A stretch of DNA of 64,000 bases, taken from contig BMUX01000004.1 of the NCBI GenBank assembly GCA_014650415.1, positions 372,001-436,000 of the forward strand, given 5' to 3'. Numbering within the stretch: the stretch's first letter is position 1; each line of letters begins with the position of its first letter. This document shows positions 1 through 9,242 of the stretch, one piece after another. Source of the stretch: Streptomyces spiroverticillatus (lineage in GTDB: Bacteria; Actinomycetota; Actinomycetes; Streptomycetales; Streptomycetaceae). The translations under genes were made by a program, and so were the position numbers. The notes under the pieces are model-generated. The model searched no databases and was not told the DNA's origin. It saw nothing but the letters and a program-made list of their open reading frames with translations.

Positions 1-2
1 TC

Positions 3-866
3 ATCATCGAAGCGGTCTTCGAGGAGATGTCGGTCAAGCAGCAGGTGTTCGCCGAGGTGGAGGCCGTCGCCCCCGCCCACGCGATCCTCGCCACGAACAC
101 GTCTTCCTTGTCGATTTCCGAAATGGCGTCGAAGCTCCAGCACCCCGAGCGGGTCGTCGGCTTCCACTTCTTCAACCCGGTCGCGATCCTCCCCCTCCTG
201 GAGATCGTCCGCGGCGAGAAGACGGACGACGCCTCCCTGGCCACGGCCTTCGGTGTCGCCCGCAAGCTGAAGAAGACCGCCGTCCTGGTCAAGGACGCCC
301 CGGCGTTCGTGGTCAACCGCATCCTGACCCGCTTCATGGGCGAGATCCAGAACGTCATCGATGAGGGCACCCCGGTCGCCGTCGCCGAGAAGGGCGTCGA
401 GCCCCTCGGCCTCCCGATGTCCCCCCTGGTCCTCCTGGAGCTGGTCGGCCCGGCCATCGGCCTCCACGTCTCGGAGACCCTGAACCGCGCCTTCCCGGAC
501 CGCTTCACGGTCTCCCCCAACCTGGCCGCCGTGGTCAAGGCGGGCAAGCGCGGCTTCTACGTCTACGACTCGGGCGCCCCGGTCCTCGACCCCGAGGTCG
601 CCGCGCTCCTCAAGCAGGGCGACGTCGTCCTGACCGAGGAGCAGGTCCGCACCCGCGTCATGGACGCGGTGGCGCAGGAGATCGGCCTGATGCTGGACGA
701 GGGCGTCGTCGCCGAGGCCCAGGACATCGACCTGTGCCTGATCACGGGCGCCGGCTGGCCCTTCCACCTGGGCGGCATCACGCCGTACCTGGACCGCGAG
801 GGCTTCTCGGAGCGCGTGAACGGGAAGAAGTTCCTGGCGGCGGGCGTGGCGAGCGTGCCGGCGTAA
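3..866 (+). CDS. 3-hydroxyacyl-CoA dehydrogenase, C-terminal part (fatty-acid oxidation complex alpha subunit type), 5' truncated by window
   Basis: The reading frame is open to the left edge, so only the last 287 residues are visible; the first in-frame ATG at 27 is internal. The visible part starts inside the NAD-binding domain, with NTSSLSI and the HFFNPV segment typical of 3-hydroxyacyl-CoA dehydrogenases. Two C-terminal 3HCDH helical domains follow (KDAPAFVVNRIL; EIGLMLDEGVVAEAQDIDL). The family oxidises L-3-hydroxyacyl-CoA to 3-ketoacyl-CoA in beta-oxidation. Multifunctional FadB/FadJ proteins carry an enoyl-CoA hydratase domain upstream, but that region is outside the window, so the full domain content is inferred. 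A strong hairpin follows the stop codon. Confidence 0.9.
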   Translation: MIEAVFEEMSVKQQVFAEVEAVAPAHAILATNTSSLSISEMASKLQHPERVVGFHFFNPVAILPLLEIVRGEKTDDASLATAFGVARKLKKTAVLVKDAPAFVVNRILTRFMGEIQNVIDEGTPVAVAEKGVEPLGLPMSPLVLLELVGPAIGLHVSETLNRAFPDRFTVSPNLAAVVKAGKRGFYVYDSGAPVLDPEVAALLKQGDVVLTEEQVRTRVMDAVAQEIGLMLDEGVVAEAQDIDLCLITGAGWPFHLGGITPYLDREGFSERVNGKKFLAAGVASVPA

Positions 867-884
867 CGCGTCGGGAAGTACGGG

Positions 885-919
885 AGGGGCCTCACGGAGT
901 CGGTTTCCGTGGGGCCCCT
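885..919. terminator. Hairpin terminator between convergent genes
   Basis: A 14-bp stem (885-898 with 906-919, one G-T pair) and a 7-nt loop lie just after the acyl-CoA dehydrogenase stop and before the end of the convergent glycosidase gene. No long T-run follows, which is usual for Streptomyces terminators. It could serve both strands. Confidence 0.65.
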
Positions 920-941
920 TCGGCGTGCGCAGACGGTCTGC

Positions 942-2456
942 TCAGCGGCCGATGACCAATGCGTTGGCCACCGGGCGCTCGACCACGCGCCCGCCCCATT
1001 CGGCCCTGGGGCGGTTGACGGTCTCCCCCTGGACGAGCATGGTCGACGATCCGCCCCCGTCCAGGTTGACGGCCTCGACCGCGCCGAGCGCGCGCATGAC
1101 GGCGGCCGTCTCGTGGAGCGTCGCACCCACACTGGTTCGGGGCGCCCGACCGTCCGTCACCACGATGAGCAGACCACCGTCCTGGGTGATTCCGACAGCG
1201 GTCCGCGGCTCCCGGCGCAGCAACACGGGCACGGGGACGGGGCCTCCGGCAGGGGCCAGTCCGTTCGCCGCCGGATTCAGGTACACCTCACCGCTCCGTA
1301 CGAGAGCAGGCCGTCCGCCGACCGCCCACTGAATCCCTGAACGGACTGTTCCTGCGCGGGTGTCCAGCAGGCTGGTGGCGACGGTGAGATCCCGCCCGGG
1401 CCGTGCGTGGTCGACGAGCCACTGCGCGGCGCCGCCGGAGCCCCGCAGCAGCGCACCGCCTTCCGGAATCCGAGGGGCCGGGCCGTGGTGCCGGGAGAGC
1501 ACCTGCCCCTGCGGGCCGAGGCCGACCGAGATGCCGTTCGGGCCGTCGCCGCCGAGGGGTCTCCCGCCCGGTCCGGGGGTCAGAAGCGTCAAATCGCCTC
1601 CCCGGCCCGGACTGCTGTTGACACCGCTGACGGGGTGCTGGGCACCGGAGGGTGCGGTCACCGTTGTCCGGGTGCGGAGCTCGGTGACCTCGTATGCCCG
1701 GTGTCCTCCCGCCCGTACCAGAGCCGTGCCCCCCACGGGTGCGTCGTGCAGGAGCCGGTGGTCCGACACGTACAGACCGCGCGGTTCGACGCCTCTCGCC
1801 CCGGGACCCGTCATCGGTCGGAAGAACATGCCGTTCACGGCGGCCGTCGCCGAGGTCCGTTCCGCCGTGGCACGGACCGTCTCCGGCTCCGGGGCCCGAA
1901 GTCCCGGCACGGGGCGTACCGACAGGCCGCTGTCGCGGGCAAGGTGCAGGACGTGGATGTCCCACGGCCCCTCGCTCGGTCCGCCCAGCGCATCGGTGTG
2001 GGTGAGCAGCGCGCGGAATCCCGCCGCGGTCAGTCGTCGGCGCAGTGCCTGGGCGTCGGCCTTCCGGTCCAGCCGTCCCGATTGCACCGCGTGGCCCACG
2101 ACACCGCCCGGTGCGTCCTGCGTCGCGGGCACGCAGAGATCCTTGACGTACGAGTCGAACCCCCGCCGGTCCAGCGCCGCCCTGAGCTCGGCGGCGTCCG
2201 CCCGGTCGGGCGACACCTCGCCCGAAGTCCGTACTCCGACCGTCCAGTGCCCCGCCGCATACCCGTGCGCGAGCCGCCAGTAGTCGACACCGGGCGCGAG
2301 CCTGCGGTGCCGGCGCACCTCGGTGCGGGTGCCGGGAGACCCGAGCGGCAGGTCCCCGAGCCGCCCCGGCCGCCGCGCGCCGTCGCCTCGGAGCAGCGCC
2401 AGCGCGGGAACCCCGCCCAGCGCCGCACCGAGGAACCCTCTGCGACTGGCCGCCAC
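942..2456 (-). CDS. Exported phosphodiester glycosidase family protein (NAGPA-like)
   Basis: The 504-residue protein starts at GTG 2456 with a Tat-like signal (SRRGFLG followed by a hydrophobic stretch), so export is likely. The C-terminal half matches the phosphodiester glycosidase fold (DUF2233/NAGPA): AVNGMFF near the middle, a VVTDGRAP segment, and the late NLDGGGSSTMLVQG motif. Known members cleave sugar-1-phosphodiester bonds, as in the mammalian uncovering enzyme and bacterial exopolysaccharide proteins. The N-terminal 170 residues contain an SPOR-like segment (DSYVKDL, RLTAAGFRALL), which is an inference. It is the last gene of an operon, 4 bp after the glycosyltransferase/TagF gene, suggesting a role in trimming or remodelling a phosphodiester-linked wall polymer. 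Confidence 0.75.
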   Translation of the reverse strand: MAASRRGFLGAALGGVPALALLRGDGARRPGRLGDLPLGSPGTRTEVRRHRRLAPGVDYWRLAHGYAAGHWTVGVRTSGEVSPDRADAAELRAALDRRGFDSYVKDLCVPATQDAPGGVVGHAVQSGRLDRKADAQALRRRLTAAGFRALLTHTDALGGPSEGPWDIHVLHLARDSGLSVRPVPGLRAPEPETVRATAERTSATAAVNGMFFRPMTGPGARGVEPRGLYVSDHRLLHDAPVGGTALVRAGGHRAYEVTELRTRTTVTAPSGAQHPVSGVNSSPGRGGDLTLLTPGPGGRPLGGDGPNGISVGLGPQGQVLSRHHGPAPRIPEGGALLRGSGGAAQWLVDHARPGRDLTVATSLLDTRAGTVRSGIQWAVGGRPALVRSGEVYLNPAANGLAPAGGPVPVPVLLRREPRTAVGITQDGGLLIVVTDGRAPRTSVGATLHETAAVMRALGAVEAVNLDGGGSSTMLVQGETVNRPRAEWGGRVVERPVANALVIGR

Positions 2457-2460
2457 CGGG

Positions 2461-5400
2461 TCAGGCCGCGTCGGGCCAGGCGATGCTCAGCGGCGCCGAC
2501 ATGGCCTCTTCCGCCCGCACCAGGCTGAGAGGCGGCGGGACGACGCCCACCGGCTCGGGCGCCCGGGACACCAACTGCTCGATCGCCCGGTAGGTGCGGG
2601 CGCAGTTGTTCTGGTCCCGGTGGACGAAGAAGTCCTGCACCCGCTCCTGGTAGGGGCTTTCGACGGTGAAGCCGCGCTCGATCGAGGCGATGATCTCGTC
2701 GACGGCCGCCTCGACGGTTCGGGCCACCGGGCCGAACCCGTCGCGGGCGAGGTCGAAGTAGCCGCGCCGGTAGTGGCGTCCGTAGAAGTCCTCCTCGTCG
2801 AAGGGGACATGGACCAGGGGAATGCCCATGTAGGCCACGTCGAAGAACACGGAGGAGTAGTCCGTGACCATCAACGAGCATTCCTTCATCGCCTGCTGGA
2901 GGTCCCGTGCACCCGGATCCGCGACCTTCACCGAGGGCGAGTCGATGCGGAAGTGGTGCAGGTAGGGAAGGATTTCGTAGTGGGGGAAGAACTCCAGGTC
3001 CACGCCGTGCTTCTCCAGTTCCGCCACGAGGCGGGGGTGGGTGAGCAGCGAACGGTAGAAGCTGAAGTACTCGGACTGGGTGAAGACGGTCTTCGACGGC
3101 GCCCCGGACTTCTTGTAGGAGGCCGTGACGAGCCACTGCCTCCAGGTGGGCATGAGCAGGATGCGCGGACGCTGCCGGGGTTCACGGACGAGCGCGTCGA
3201 AGCGCGGGAACCCCGTGGGCTGCGCACGATCGGCGTAGGCGAGTTCCTGCGCCATGTACTGGGTTTCCTGCCGGCCGCTCGTCACGATCATGTCGTAGCT
3301 CGTGAGCTGCCGCGCGGCACCGACGGACACGTCGTTGTAGGTGACGCCGTGCTGCAGGAAGATCCGCTGGTAGTCGATCAGCTCTCCGAAACGGTGCAGG
3401 TAGAGCAGCTTCCCGTACTTCGGCGGAATCAGGTAGGACTCCGAGTCGTAGGCGCCGATCACCTTCTTGGCGTGCAGGAGGTACATGCGGTGCCGGAAGG
3501 AACCCCGCTTCAGCACGTGACCGAACTTCTTGATCCGGCCGTAGTGCTCGCTGTCGCCGTCGATCACGTAGTAGGCGTTGCGCCGCTTCTCGTTCGTCCT
3601 GATCCAACGGAAGAGGTGGGAGGCGTTGTCCTGGGCCGTATTGCTGCGTTCGCCGATCAGCCAGATGTCGCGGGAGCGCAGCAGCGGGCGGGTCGCCCAG
3701 TAGGCGAACCGCATGCGCCAGCCCGGCGCCCGCTTGCTGAGAATGCGCACTTCGCGGCGCAGTCTCCACAGTCCCTGGCTCACCCTGGCCCGCCGGGTGG
3801 TGTCCACGAGGCGGAAGTGGAGGGAGTCGCGGTTGCCGATGGTCACCATGTAGCGGTGGTCACCGACGCGGCCGGGCCCCTTGAAGCGGTGCAGCGGCAG
3901 CCGGGCCTTCATGACGACGTTGCGCTGCCCCTTGCCGTTGAGGTGACGGACGCGCAGCCGGAAGTCGCCGGCCTGGAATCCGCCGCGCGCCATCTCCTCC
4001 GGGGAGATCTCCGCGTACCAGCCCGCGCAACGGTCGCGTCCGTTGCGGGCGTTGGCGATGTCGCGCCGATGCACCTGGCGCAGCGGCACGACGACCTTGG
4101 CGGCCCTCGTCTGGTGCACGAATTCGAGTCGGTTCTCCATCGAGTCGCTGAGGTCCATCCCCGGGAAGCTCATCGAACCTTCGACGAGCAGGGAGCCGTC
4201 CCGCTCGGTGATGGACTCGACGACGACCGTCGGATCGGCGATCCGGGCGACCCGGCAGTCGTCGCCGCGTCGGCCGAACGAGCGGTAGAAGCCGTCGTTG
4301 TCGATCAGGACGCGTGGACGGACGCCGCCGGTCACGCGCTCCGGGTCCCAGAACAGTTCGAAGTTGCCGCTCTTGAGCGCGTAGTGGTCGAGCTGCTGTG
4401 CCGGGGTGGTCGCGTATTCCAGAATGACGTCGTCGGGGATGCCCCGGTAGTGCCGGTGCATGTCCGGGAAGATCTGCCGGACGTTTTCACGGCTCATGAC
4501 GTTCCTCATGTTGCCGAGGAAGCCCTTGTAGGTGCGGACGGCGTATCGCTGGAACACCCTGCGGACTTCGGGAGCCTCGGCCGCGGCGACGTCGAGCAGG
4601 AAGAGGTTGAGCCGGAGGTGGTCCCGGTAGTTGGCGGGATTGCTCCAGAGCGAGTCCATGATGGAGGAGCCGTCGGGCCGCCCCCGGTAGTAGTACACCG
4701 GGGTGTCCAGGATGCTGACGCGACGGGCACGAAGCAGCGCCGGAAGCGTGACCCAGGCGTCCTCGAAGTGCACGCCTTCTCCGAAGGCGAGACCCAGACG
4801 GCGCAGCAGGCCGGTGCTGAAGAGCTTGTTGCAGGCCGAGCCGCTGAAGGCGAGATCCGGGGTTTCGGACAGGTCCTCGATGATCCGGTCCCCCGCCCCG
4901 AAGTACTGCTTCCACGGGCCGTAAGGACGGGCCGGGAAGTTCACCAGGTCGCCGATGACCACGTCGGAACCGTCCCGGCGGGCCGTGTGGACCATGCGGG
5001 AGAGCGCGTCCGGGCCCAGGATGTCGTCCGAGTCGAGGAACGTGACGAAGGGCGCCCGCACCAGCGCGAGTCCGTTGTTGCGGGCGTTGCCCAGACCGCC
5101 GTTGCGCTGGTGGAGGACGGTGGTGTTGGCGTACCGGGCCGCGAAGGCGTCGAGCATGCCGGGTGTGGCGTCGGTGGCACCGTCGTCGACGAGGACCACC
5201 TGTACGCGGTCGAAGTCCCGCTGGGCCGCGATGGAGCCCAGGCAGTCGTCCAGGTACTGCTCGACGTTGTAGCAGGGGACGACGACCGCCAGGTCGTACG
5301 TTTCCCGCGGCAGGCCCATGGGGGCGGCTTGCCGGCCCTGCCACCACATCCAGGGGGCGGACGGGTCCCGCTGCGAGATCTCGAAGTCGCCCGCGCTCCG

Positions 5401-6957
5401 GGCGTCCGCCGTGCGCAGCGCGAGGTTGCCGCTGACGGTGCGGTAGCCCTCCACCTCCACGCCGCCGGTGGTGAGGCGCAGCGGCGTGAGGTCCGTGTCG
5501 CGTACGAGCAGTGCGGACCGGCAGCGCTGTCCGTTCCAGTCGACCCGGACACCCAGGTTCCACACTGCTCCGGTGGTGGCGTCCCCGAGTGCTTCCGCGA
5601 GGTCGACCGTGCTGCGGAAGCGGATGTGGCGTGAGTCGACCGAGAGGATGCGGGCCGGGGCGAAGTCGTCTTCCTTGGTGCGACGGTTGCGCACTGCGGT
5701 ACGAAGACTCAGCCGGTCGCCGGCGGAGATCCGGCCGAACCGGTTGACCAGTTCGCCCTCGAAGGTCAGCTCCGTTCCGGCGAGGGTCCAGGACAGCAGA
5801 CGGCCGAAGAGGGGGGTGCGGTTCATGTCGGCCTTGTCCAGGCCGAGTTCGGTGACGTCGAGGCGACGGCGGGCGGCGGGCAGGTGCAGGTGGTCCCCGG
5901 ACCAGTACACCCTTCCGTCCTCCTGGACGAGGTGCGAGGAGAGCACACTGCGCCGCTGGGCGTAGTCCAGCGTCGTCAGCGCGGCCTCCGTTTCGCCGTA
6001 CAGCAGGAAGAAGGCCCGCACCCTGTCGAGGGGGCCGCACAGGTCGTACGCCTCGTCGCTAATCCCGCCGAGGTACGGGGCCACCGTCTCCGCGAAGCCG
6101 GTCCGGTACGCGGCGTCGCCCTCCGCGAGCGCTCCCATGTAGAGGCGCAGGTCGTGGGCGAGGAACTTGGCGTCCTTGCGGGCCTTGAGCGCGCTGTGGC
6201 CGTGGTCGAGCAGGAAGCGGTCGGTGGCGCGGTGCACCGCGACCCGGTCCTGGATGTTGCGCAGTTCACCGGTGCGACCGGTGATGGACGTTCCTTCCTG
6301 CTCCCACATCCAGCGGTAGACGGTCCCCGTCGTGAGGGTGATGCCGTCCGCCAGGCAGCCGGCCACGGTCGAGAACCAGGTGTCCTCGTAGAAGACGCCT
6401 TCAGGGAACTTGATCCCGTGCTGCTTGAGGAAGGCCGTACGGTACAGCTTGCCCGCCGCCACAGGGTCGTTGAGCAGCTGAGGGTGTGCGGGCAGCGAGG
6501 ACACGTTGCGGTCCATCACGTACACGTCCGGGGCCCATGTCTTGCTCTCCCCGGTGTCCCTGTTGACCCTGAGCACACGGCCGGCGATGATGTCCCCGCC
6601 GTTCGCCGAGGCGGCCTCCAGCAGCAGCGCGCAGGCCTGGTGCGGGAGTTCGTCGTCGGCGTCCACGAACATCACGTAGTCGCCGCGGGCGGCGGCGACG
6701 CCGTCGTTGCGCGGGGCGCCGCATCCTCCGCTGTTGTGGGGGCGTGCGAGGACGCGCACCCGGGAGTCACCGGCCGCGAAGCCCTGCGCCACCGCGAGGG
6801 TGCTGTCCGTCGACGCGTCGTCGACGACCACGACGTCGAGGGCTTCATGGGTCTGGTGGAGGATCGACTTCAGGGCCCGCCCCACGGTCGGTGCGGCGTT
6901 GTGGGCGGCGATGACCACCGTGATCAGGTTGTTGAGACCGTCGTTTCGCGGGTTCAC
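2461..6957 (-). CDS. Bifunctional glycosyltransferase (two GT2 domains) / CDP-glycerol:glycerophosphate glycerophosphotransferase (TagF-like)
   Basis: This 1498-residue protein starts at GTG 6957, overlapping the upstream stop by four bases. Domains in order: GT2-A at about 10-240 (VVIAAHNAAPTVGRAL, acidic FVDADDE); a beta-rich linker at about 350-540; GT2-B at about 553-780 (VVVPCYNVEQYLDDCLGS, FLDSDD); another linker; and a TagF/TarF-like glycerophosphotransferase domain at about 1096-1450. The last contains the LQHGVT histidine near residue 1202 and the MVTDYSSVFFDVAYMG motif. TagF enzymes transfer glycerol-phosphate (or a related CDP-alcohol unit) in teichoic acid synthesis at the inner membrane face. 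The enzyme probably glycosylates and polymerises a phosphodiester polymer; substrate and linkage cannot be read from sequence. Confidence 0.85.
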   Translation of the reverse strand: MNPRNDGLNNLITVVIAAHNAAPTVGRALKSILHQTHEALDVVVVDDASTDSTLAVAQGFAAGDSRVRVLARPHNSGGCGAPRNDGVAAARGDYVMFVDADDELPHQACALLLEAASANGGDIIAGRVLRVNRDTGESKTWAPDVYVMDRNVSSLPAHPQLLNDPVAAGKLYRTAFLKQHGIKFPEGVFYEDTWFSTVAGCLADGITLTTGTVYRWMWEQEGTSITGRTGELRNIQDRVAVHRATDRFLLDHGHSALKARKDAKFLAHDLRLYMGALAEGDAAYRTGFAETVAPYLGGISDEAYDLCGPLDRVRAFFLLYGETEAALTTLDYAQRRSVLSSHLVQEDGRVYWSGDHLHLPAARRRLDVTELGLDKADMNRTPLFGRLLSWTLAGTELTFEGELVNRFGRISAGDRLSLRTAVRNRRTKEDDFAPARILSVDSRHIRFRSTVDLAEALGDATTGAVWNLGVRVDWNGQRCRSALLVRDTDLTPLRLTTGGVEVEGYRTVSGNLALRTADARSAGDFEISQRDPSAPWMWWQGRQAAPMGLPRETYDLAVVVPCYNVEQYLDDCLGSIAAQRDFDRVQVVLVDDGATDATPGMLDAFAARYANTTVLHQRNGGLGNARNNGLALVRAPFVTFLDSDDILGPDALSRMVHTARRDGSDVVIGDLVNFPARPYGPWKQYFGAGDRIIEDLSETPDLAFSGSACNKLFSTGLLRRLGLAFGEGVHFEDAWVTLPALLRARRVSILDTPVYYYRGRPDGSSIMDSLWSNPANYRDHLRLNLFLLDVAAAEAPEVRRVFQRYAVRTYKGFLGNMRNVMSRENVRQIFPDMHRHYRGIPDDVILEYATTPAQQLDHYALKSGNFELFWDPERVTGGVRPRVLIDNDGFYRSFGRRGDDCRVARIADPTVVVESITERDGSLLVEGSMSFPGMDLSDSMENRLEFVHQTRAAKVVVPLRQVHRRDIANARNGRDRCAGWYAEISPEEMARGGFQAGDFRLRVRHLNGKGQRNVVMKARLPLHRFKGPGRVGDHRYMVTIGNRDSLHFRLVDTTRRARVSQGLWRLRREVRILSKRAPGWRMRFAYWATRPLLRSRDIWLIGERSNTAQDNASHLFRWIRTNEKRRNAYYVIDGDSEHYGRIKKFGHVLKRGSFRHRMYLLHAKKVIGAYDSESYLIPPKYGKLLYLHRFGELIDYQRIFLQHGVTYNDVSVGAARQLTSYDMIVTSGRQETQYMAQELAYADRAQPTGFPRFDALVREPRQRPRILLMPTWRQWLVTASYKKSGAPSKTVFTQSEYFSFYRSLLTHPRLVAELEKHGVDLEFFPHYEILPYLHHFRIDSPSVKVADPGARDLQQAMKECSLMVTDYSSVFFDVAYMGIPLVHVPFDEEDFYGRHYRRGYFDLARDGFGPVARTVEAAVDEIIASIERGFTVESPYQERVQDFFVHRDQNNCARTYRAIEQLVSRAPEPVGVVPPPLSLVRAEEAMSAPLSIAWPDAA

Positions 6958-7979
6958 GCGCCGACCCTTTCCATGGCGTTCGTACTGTTGGCGATGTCGA
7001 GCCGGGCTCCGACCCAGTCCCGTCCACCGGAGGAAGCGCCGCGGTGGCGTCCCCGGAAGGCGGTCGCCGGGATTCCGGTCGACGTGCCCTCCGTCGAGAG
7101 TCCTTCGACGACGCGGGTGAAGTCGCGTGTGGAGAGCCAGAACTTGTACATGATGGCCAGCTCGAACAGGCCCAGCAGCAGCCCGGCGGCGGCCGTGGTC
7201 GCCACGATCTGCCCGAGCAGCGGGCCCACGATGAAGACGGCCATCTGGAATTCGATGCCGCTCACGAGGTGCGGGCGGATCCGGCGGCTCACCAGGGCGG
7301 TGCGCACTCGCGCGTACCAGGGGAAACGGCTCCTGAACTGTGCGTGCAGGTCGACGACTTCGCCCGTCTTCTCCTTCATGCAGGCGACGTTCAGGCCGGG
7401 GTTCTCACGCAGGAGGTCTTCGATGAAGACCACTTCGGCGCCTTCCCCGTCCGCCCCCTTGCGCTCCTCCATCAGGTTCTCGATCTTGCGGCGCATCGAA
7501 ATGCGCATCTTGTAGATCTGGAGGGAATCGACGTATCGCAGCATGTCCAGGAAGACGACGGCCAAGGCGCCGAGGAGGTAGATCTCGTTCCCTGTGCGCC
7601 AGTACTGACCACCCATCAGGGCGATCGCGCAGAGCATGACCCTGATGCGGTCGAAGACGTAGTCGAGCCATGCTCCGAACACGGTGCCATTGCCCGTGAG
7701 GCGCGCCAGTTTGCCGTCGACGCAGTCGAGAATGAAGCTCACGTGGTAGAGCAGCGCACCGAGCGCCAGCCAGTTCCAGTCCGCGCGGCTGAAGCAATAG
7801 GCGGCTCCGAGCCCGACGAAGAGCGAGGCCCAGGTGACCCGGTTGGGAGTGACCCACTTCCAGAAGGCCACGGTCCGCACCAGGCGTGTGGCCACGGGGT
7901 CGACGAGCGCGACCGTCCACCAGGCGTCACGCTTCTTGCAAGTGAGGTCCTGAATCGCTTTCTGCGAAAGCCTTCTCAT
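6954..7979 (-). CDS. CDP-alcohol phosphatidyltransferase family membrane protein
   Basis: The CDP-alcohol phosphotransferase signature DG-x2-AR-x8-G-x3-D-x3-D is intact (DGKLAR, then G, D and D at the expected spacing), on a multi-helix membrane protein. The family transfers a phospho-alcohol from a CDP-alcohol to an acceptor, making phospholipids or polymer-linked phosphoesters. I chose ATG 7979 (341 residues) because the conserved-looking protein begins MRRLSQKAIQDL. ATG 8012 would add 11 residues but has no convincing ribosome binding site. The stop overlaps the GTG start of the TagF fusion (GTGA), indicating translational coupling. It could prepare the lipid or linkage unit for the polymer, or act directly in polymerisation. 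Confidence 0.82.
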   Translation of the reverse strand: MRRLSQKAIQDLTCKKRDAWWTVALVDPVATRLVRTVAFWKWVTPNRVTWASLFVGLGAAYCFSRADWNWLALGALLYHVSFILDCVDGKLARLTGNGTVFGAWLDYVFDRIRVMLCAIALMGGQYWRTGNEIYLLGALAVVFLDMLRYVDSLQIYKMRISMRRKIENLMEERKGADGEGAEVVFIEDLLRENPGLNVACMKEKTGEVVDLHAQFRSRFPWYARVRTALVSRRIRPHLVSGIEFQMAVFIVGPLLGQIVATTAAAGLLLGLFELAIMYKFWLSTRDFTRVVEGLSTEGTSTGIPATAFRGRHRGASSGGRDWVGARLDIANSTNAMERVGA

Positions 7980-8147
7980 GGATTGGTGTTCACCGATTCT
8001 CCCCCGCCGCATGAACGCCCGGAAAAGAAGGGCCTGGACATTCCGGGGGCACCATCGGGCTATTTACTCAGAAGCGCGCCCATGGAGGCAGGAAATAAGA
8101 GCGCCGTAAGAATTTACCAGCGCCCTTCGTTGTTGATCATCAACCTT

Positions 8148-8184
8148 TGTCCCGAGTGCCAGGGACGAAAGTCCCGATAAGCAC
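8148..8184 (+). promoter_or_regulatory. Structured element in the divergent intergenic region, with GAAA-capped hairpin
   Basis: GGGAC (8162-8166) and GTCCC (8171-8175) enclose a GAAA tetraloop. GTGC at 8156-8159 and GCAC at 8181-8184 can form an outer stem. An additional upstream GTCCC near 8149 could pair with the same GGGAC, giving a competing fold. It lies 66 bp before galE and about 170 bp before the divergent operon. A further near-palindrome, GTTGAT-C-ATCAAC, lies just upstream. Whether it is an RNA leader, operator or promoter part is unknown. Confidence 0.35.
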
Positions 8185-8249
8185 GGCCAAGGTCCTTCAA
8201 TTCTCCCCCTTGTGCACATGTGAACACGGGGCACCCTACGATGGTCGAC

Positions 8250-9242
8250 ATGTCCTTTTTGATCACAGGTGGGGCCGGGTACATCGGCTCCCACGTCGTA
8301 CGTGCCCTGACCAATTCCGGCGAGAAAGTCGTCGTACTCGACGACCTTTCCACGGGCGACGTCCGACGCATTCCCGCCGGAACGCCTGTCGTCATCGGCT
8401 CCACGCTGGACCGCGAACTGCTCGACCGCACGCTGCGCGAGCACCGCATCACCGGCATCGTGCACCTCGCCGCCAAGAAGCAGGTGGCCGAATCCGTGGC
8501 CCTCCCCCTGCACTACTACCGCGAGAACGTCCACGGACTGACCGTGCTGCTGGAGGCCGCCGCCGAGGCCGGTGTGCGCAGCTTCCTGTTCTCCTCGTCC
8601 GCCGCCGTGTACGGAATGCCGGACCTGGACGTGGTGACCGAGGACACCCCGTGCGCGCCGATCAATCCGTACGGCGAGACCAAGCTCGCCGGTGAGTGGC
8701 TGGTCCGTGCGGCAGGGGCTGCGACCGGCATGTCCACCGCCTGCCTGCGGTACTTCAACGTCGCGGGGGCCGCCGTCCCCGAGCTGGCGGACACCGGCGT
8801 CTTCAACCTGGTCCCCATGGTCTTCGAGAAGCTCGACGCCGGTGCGCCCCCGGCCGTCTTCGGCGACGACTACCCGACCCCGGACGGCACCTGCATCCGT
8901 GACTTCGTCCATGTCGAGGACCTCGCCGACGCCCACCGGGTCGTGGCCCAGTCCCTGGCGGAGCGCCCGGAGCGCTGCGACCTGACGTACAACATCGGTC
9001 GCGGCGAAGGAACTTCGGTACGCCGCATGATCGGCGACATCGTCTCGCTGACCGGCCACGACGGCATCGAGCCCCGCATCGAACCCCGCCGCGCCGGGGA
9101 CCCGGCCCGGGTGGTCGCCGCCGCCGGCCGGATCGCCGACGAGCTCGGCTGGACCGCGCGCCACGACACCGCCGCGATGATCACGTCCGCCTGGGCCGGC
9201 TGGCGGCACCACCGCCCCACCGATGCACGGAGTGCTTCATGA
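8250..9242 (+). CDS. galE: UDP-glucose 4-epimerase
   Basis: The 330-residue extended SDR protein begins MSFLITGGAGYIGSH, a classic GxxGxxG NAD-binding start. It has SSSAAVYG and the catalytic pair in NPYGETKLAGE (YxxxK), plus LRYFNVAGA. GalE interconverts UDP-glucose and UDP-galactose (sometimes the GlcNAc/GalNAc pair) in the cytoplasm. ATG 8250 gives the canonical N-terminus; ATG 8241 and GTG 8220 are alternatives. It opens a four-gene operon whose members overlap by one to four bases, ending in an LCP ligase. A role in making the sugar nucleotide for a wall polymer is inferred from that context. Confidence 0.9.
   Translation: MSFLITGGAGYIGSHVVRALTNSGEKVVVLDDLSTGDVRRIPAGTPVVIGSTLDRELLDRTLREHRITGIVHLAAKKQVAESVALPLHYYRENVHGLTVLLEAAAEAGVRSFLFSSSAAVYGMPDLDVVTEDTPCAPINPYGETKLAGEWLVRAAGAATGMSTACLRYFNVAGAAVPELADTGVFNLVPMVFEKLDAGAPPAVFGDDYPTPDGTCIRDFVHVEDLADAHRVVAQSLAERPERCDLTYNIGRGEGTSVRRMIGDIVSLTGHDGIEPRIEPRRAGDPARVVAAAGRIADELGWTARHDTAAMITSAWAGWRHHRPTDARSAS

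Noticed and set aside
2323..5634. 1103-residue open frame on the plus strand
   Set aside because: It lies opposite the TagF fusion and glycosidase genes, has no recognisable domain, and is the usual antisense shadow in high-GC DNA.
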